This document shows, piece by piece, positions 60,085 to 64,000 of a stretch of 64,000 nt of DNA. The stretch covers positions 1,296,501 to 1,360,500 of the forward strand of contig NC_089864.1 of assembly GCF_036373705.1 (NCBI RefSeq), read 5' to 3'. The notes beneath the pieces are model-generated. The model did no database searches, was not told the DNA's origin, and saw only the letters and a program-made list of their open reading frames with translations. The DNA comes from Amia ocellicauda. Its lineage: Eukaryota; Chordata; Actinopteri; Amiiformes; Amiidae. Numbering within the stretch: the first letter of the stretch is position 1; every line of letters starts with the position of its first letter. Both the position numbers and the translations under genes were made by a program.

Positions 60085-60325
60085 GGATAATTGGCAGCTG
60101 GCAGCAGTGTGTGTTAGTGTTCAGGGCTCTGCACTCCTGCGTGGATGGGTGTGGGTTCAGTCCCAGGTGGGGGTCTGTATCCCTGAGTAAGGCACTGTTC
60201 CCAGAATGCACCAGTACAAACCCACCTGTGTTAATGGGTCATTGTATGCAATACAAAATTATAGGATATATTGTCACAATTGTTAGTCACACTGGATAAG
60301 GTCGTCTGAAGAAATATATAATGCT
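60085..60325 (+). mobile_element. tRNA-derived SINE, diverged
   Basis: TTAGTGTTCAGGGCTCTGCA, GGTTCAGTCC (B-box-like) and CACTGGATAAGGTCGTCTGA mark a decayed member of the SINE family with the L2-type tail. Confidence 0.65.
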
Positions 60326-60920
60326 AATTGTATGCTATGTCCATGTGCTGCAGCCCCTGTGCTTGTGCAGTGTGATCATATTCATTTCCCTCTTTTGCGA
60401 ATAGCTCGTGAGAACAGGAAGTCATTTACAGATCTTGAAATTATCTTAAAATGAATTGGAGATAACATGAAATTAAATAGATATCTTTAAATGTATTCAA
60501 AATATCTGTAAATTAATGTCAGATATTTGTAAATTTAAATTAAATGAGAGTTAAATGACATCTCCAATTTAGAGATATCTGTAAATGATAATTTGGCTTA
60601 CTATAGATACTTCAATCAATTTTTATACACAGAACTTACACCGACATGTGAATCCATACTGAATGTAATTGTGTTGCTATCCCCGTCACTTTGCTGAATA
60701 TGAATGTGTGAGGACGGGGGACAGTAAAGACAGTGAACACAGTGATAATGCGGTAAATATATTACACTGTAGTCCACACAGCACTGACTGCAAAACTTTT
60801 TGTCTCCCTGTCTCATTCTCTCTCCCCATCTCTCTTCATCTGTCACCTTCCTAATTTAGATCATTACATTCCAGAAAACAAACAAACATTTACACTCCCA
60901 GAGTCATGCTGATTTACTGC

Positions 60921-60926
60921 TTTATT
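60921..60926 (-). terminator. Polyadenylation signal of the SNAD1-like gene
   Basis: AATAAA on the minus strand, about 50 bp after the TGA stop of the deaminase gene. Confidence 0.6.
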
Positions 60927-60974
60927 CAGATTATCTCGGAGAGGGAGAGGGCGGTGAGCTGCACACTCTGGGCC

Positions 60975-62587
60975 TCAGCACTGTGCTGGTAGTCGGTCAG
61001 CCAAGCAGGGGTTGTTCTGGTCGGCTGGCTTGCTTGCACAGTTGCAGCAATTGTTGCCGTCGCAGCGGTAAAAGGGGATGAGATGTGCGTTCTGGTGGAT
61101 CTGCGTGATCAGCTGTAGCTTCTGCTGCTCCTTGTTGCAGGGGGAGTAGGGGTGTATGTAGATCTTCTCGAACACGAACGCCTTGTAGCCGGCTTTCCAG
61201 AAGCTGAAGTCTTGCAAGCTCTCCAGGATGCTCACTCCGGGCCTGTTGTTGTTCAGGCACTTGAGGGTGCAGGGGGACAGCAGCGAGAAGAATACCATGC
61301 ACTCCGTGTTGCTGTCCCTTTGCAGCTTGGTCACATAGTTGTTCCCGGCTGGGTAGAGCAGGCGGTACTCTGCGTGATCCGAGCAAGTATTGTGCTTCAG
61401 TGGCGTGGCGGCAGCCAGGCGTATAGAGTCAGTGTAGACATCACCCTTGTTCAGCACATTCTGGACCCTGGATTCCTCGTTGCCTTTCAGGATGTTGTCC
61501 AGATCGCCCGAGCTGGAGTTGTCGCAGAAGCTGCTGGGGAGGTTGAATGCCATTGCCACCTGGCCTTGGATGTGGCCATACCTGAGGACATCGGACAATT
61601 ACTGCAGGGAGTGATTAGGACACTGTAAAGCTGTCATTGTGATTGTCACGGATGTTGTTTTTGCACAACATTAAATTGTCACAGCTACGCAGATGACACA
61701 ACTATATTTGTCAATCAATCTGAATTATGGAATTGCTAGATATAAATCTGAATGACAAGAAATGTACTGATGCAGAACTTAATTCTGGGGGCCAAAAATC
61801 GAAATGTTCATCATGCACTGACAGGAATAATGATAACTTTGACAACACATAGAACATGTAGAATGAAACATGTTGCTTCTACTTTCGAGGGACACCATCT
61901 ACACTGTTTAGAGAGTGTAGATAGAGCTCTATGGCTACATTGCAGACGGCACTATACTACATTAAAATGGATGGATTGTTACTATTCAGAATACAGCACA
62001 ACACAACACAACAGAGAACAACACAGCACAACACAGAGTACAGCACAGTACAGCATGAACACAACACAGGTGGAAAGCGTAGTGAGAAATCCTACTCCTA
62101 AATCCTAAAAGTACTGTTGTTACTTTGATGAAATTTTACTCAAGCAGAAGTAAAAGTACTGGTATAAAAAACTACTCAAGTAAAAAGTAGCTCATTTAAA
62201 ATATATGTATTTTATATATACAGATGGGTGACAAATTAAAGGAAAAACCAACATAAAGTGTCTCAGTAAGGTGTTGAGCCCCAGAACAGCTTCAATGCTC
62301 TTGGCACAGATTGTACGAGTCTCTGACTCTACTGGAGGGATGGACACCATTCTTCCAAAAGATATTCCCTCATTAGGGGTTTTGATGATGGTGGTGGACA
62401 GCGCTGTCTAACACGTCGGTCCACAATCTCCCACAGGTGTTCAACTGGCTTGAGACCTGGTGACTGGGAAGGCCACTCGCCAACTTGTCCAGAACACGAG
62501 CCAGTTGAGCGTCTGTGTGACTGAAGCTCCTGCCATTTGTGCCCCTATAATGACCCCTATTTCAAAGTCACTGAGTAAATGAGAATA

Positions 62588-62630
<43 letters not shown>

Positions 62631-62700
62631 ATTCTCAATCATGACCAGAGTGCACAGATTGTGTAACAAAAAAATAACTGATCTATTGATTGTAAAGTTT

Positions 62701-62744
<44 letters not shown>

Positions 62745-63417
62745 TCTAAATGGCTGTTGCTGATATTTAATAAATAAACACAAATACAATCCCAATGCTA
62801 ACTTACCTAGAACACTAACAAATGTTGATATAACTTTATTGTTAGTTCTCTTTCCAAAAAGCAAATTGCTATTAAATACCTCCCCATCCCACCAATATTG
62901 ACAGTGTCACCCCCCCCATTCTGAAATGATACCTATGCCCCTGGTACAGTACAGCACAGCACAGCACAGCACAGCACAACACAACAGTTGATATTTTTCG
63001 TTCTGGAGTGTTTTTTATTTTACTCTTGCTGTATTGCTCCATTTGGAGTAGCGCTAAAGTTAACTACTAGACATTCAATGATCACTTTCAAGACTTTAAT
63101 ATATACATTGAGTACAGTATGGTTGATTACCAGGATGACTCTTATAACAGCACAACTCTGCTCACCTGTAAGCCAGCTCGTTGTTGATAATGTTTATCTT
63201 GCCTGCGGTCAACTGCCCATCTACTGAGACTAGAAGGGTCCAGGCCACACACAGGGCCCAGAGCGCGGACATCATCTGAGAGAAGGACAGAGGGAGAGGT
63301 GGGGGGTAAGAAACAAAAAGGATGGCAGTGCCTTGTAGCTTTAGCAGGAGTGGGGAACAGGAGGAAGGAGACGCCCATTCACACACAGACACACGCAGAC
63401 AGTTCAGCTCTTACCAT
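60975..63417 (-). CDS. snad1: Secreted AID/APOBEC-like deaminase (SNAD1-like)
   Basis: Predicted zinc-dependent nucleotide or nucleic-acid deaminase, secreted. Exons: 63415-63417 (only ATG before GTAAGA), 63166-63275 and 60975-61581 (TGA). The protein from the in-frame MM is 238 residues: signal peptide [20 protein letters not shown], then mature [10 protein letters not shown]. The deaminase core has HAEYRLL (His106 zinc ligand, Glu108 proton shuttle) and SPCTLKC (Cys141, Cys145), spaced 32 residues, as in AID/APOBEC and related deaminases. The C-terminus has [14 protein letters not shown] and further cysteines, fitting disulphides in a secreted protein. It matches my memory of fish SNAD1. 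The first exon's ATG adds one Met, so initiation may use either site. Substrate unknown. Confidence 0.85.
61600..63160. other. SNAD1-like intron 2 with repeats
   Basis: Contains a Tc1-like remnant (62222-62545), an (AAAT)n run at about 62588-62632, an (ATT)n run at about 62702-62742 and CAGCA/ACACA-rich stretches near 61990-62060 and 62948-62988. No exon recognised. Confidence 0.5.
62222..62545 (-). mobile_element. Mariner/Tc1-like remnant
   Basis: GGGTGACAAATTAAAGGAAA is a typical left end. The sequence after it, on the minus strand, encodes a decayed transposase C-terminal half (antisense of GGTGTTCAACTGGCTTGAGA, the PQSxDLNPVEH equivalent). Confidence 0.65.
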
Positions 63418-63479
63418 GGTTGTCAGTGAGAGTGCGGTGCTGCCAGTGAGACAGTGTGAGGAGAGAGGAGTGGACAGAG

Positions 63480-63487
63480 CTTATATA
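63480..63487 (-). promoter_or_regulatory. TATA box of the SNAD1-like gene
   Basis: TATATAAG on the minus strand, about 65 bp upstream of the exon-1 ATG (63417). It predicts a start site near 63450-63455 and a short leader. Confidence 0.65.
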
Positions 63488-63499
63488 GACACAGCCCAG

Positions 63500-64000
63500 C
63501 CCTGAGACAGCCCCTCTACATAACTCCACCCTGACCGCGGTGTCAAGGCCACCTGTGGTGAAGGTCTGGTCAGGCAACACAAACAAGAGGAGAAACACAG
63601 TCCTTCACAGGCAACAGATAAGAACAGTGTGTTGAATATAATTCGGTCTCTGGAACTTTTATTACAAAACCCCAAGCATCTCTATATGTCTGTCTCTATT
63701 TACATTCTAATTAAAACTTTCAGTATCAAACTGATGTTGCTAGTCCAGGTTCTTAACACCTGGATCAATTTCAATGTGATCAGTTAAGCAGGTGATTTGT
63801 AAAATGACTATGTAGAGATCTGTGTGAAGAGAATTAACTTCCCTTTCTGCCCTCGGTGACCAGAGTTCCAGTAAATGAACAAGTTATTTCCCTAAGTGAT
63901 CAATAACTTCCATGTGGCCCCAGTCTGTTGAAATCAGCAATTTAGGGTGACGGACAAATCGTAATGGACAGGGGCTCTCCGGGACCGTGCCAGGGCACCA
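63500..64000. other. Upstream flank, nothing recognised
   Basis: Region 5' of the deaminase promoter. No exon, repeat terminus or clear regulatory motif beyond the TATA box. Confidence 0.35.

Noticed and set aside
60997-61628. Alternative frames overlapping the deaminase exon on both strands
   Set aside because: The frame with the HAE and PCxxC motifs and correct splice phase explains the region; the others are shadows in GC-rich coding sequence.

Overview
The window looks like nuclear DNA of a ray-finned fish. Its genes are split by GT-AG introns. It carries MHC class I genes of a type I associate with the fish L lineage, and many Tc1/mariner, hAT, Harbinger, CR1/L2-like LINE and tRNA-derived SINE relics. 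The CR1-like and SINE families would suit an early-diverging lineage such as a holostean, but sequence alone does not fix the species. All gene models below were assembled by hand from reading frames, splice sites and intron phases.

Layout. (1) 1-3300: L2-like LINE end and a 60-bp minisatellite. (2) 3424-8546 (+): a complete eight-exon MHC class I gene. Its first three introns are filled by one 31/35-bp minisatellite family and its cytoplasmic tail is a pentapeptide repeat. (3) 11150-14358 (+): a second class I copy, broken by a SINE in alpha-1 and by loss of half of alpha-2, but with intact alpha-3, TM and tail exons. (4) 15305-39584 (-): a 13-exon ubiquitin-specific protease (USP) gene with a very short N-terminus and a Lys/Arg-rich C-terminus; its introns hold LINEs, Tc1 elements and MITEs. 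(5) 41598-42690 (-): a two-exon gene for an 89-residue ubiquitin-like protein ending in Gly-Gly-Cys, with two ISRE-type sites just upstream. (6) 47897-51199 (+): a five-exon RING-between-RING (RBR)-like E3 gene. (7) 52390-58000: transposon debris, including a second, truncated copy of the intact Tc1 element found in USP intron 1. (8) 58978-59705 (+): a third, skeletal class I copy. (9) 60975-63417 (-): a secreted AID/APOBEC-fold deaminase gene that I recognise as SNAD1-like, with a TATA promoter.

How the genes may work together. Modifier, protease and E3-like ligase sit side by side, which suggests a dedicated ubiquitin-like modification system, analogous to but distinct from ISG15/USP18/HERC. 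The ISREs suggest that at least the modifier is interferon-induced. With MHC class I on one side and a secreted deaminase on the other, the window reads as an innate/adaptive immune neighbourhood. The partnership is an inference from gene order and domain content; no E1 or E2 gene is visible here.
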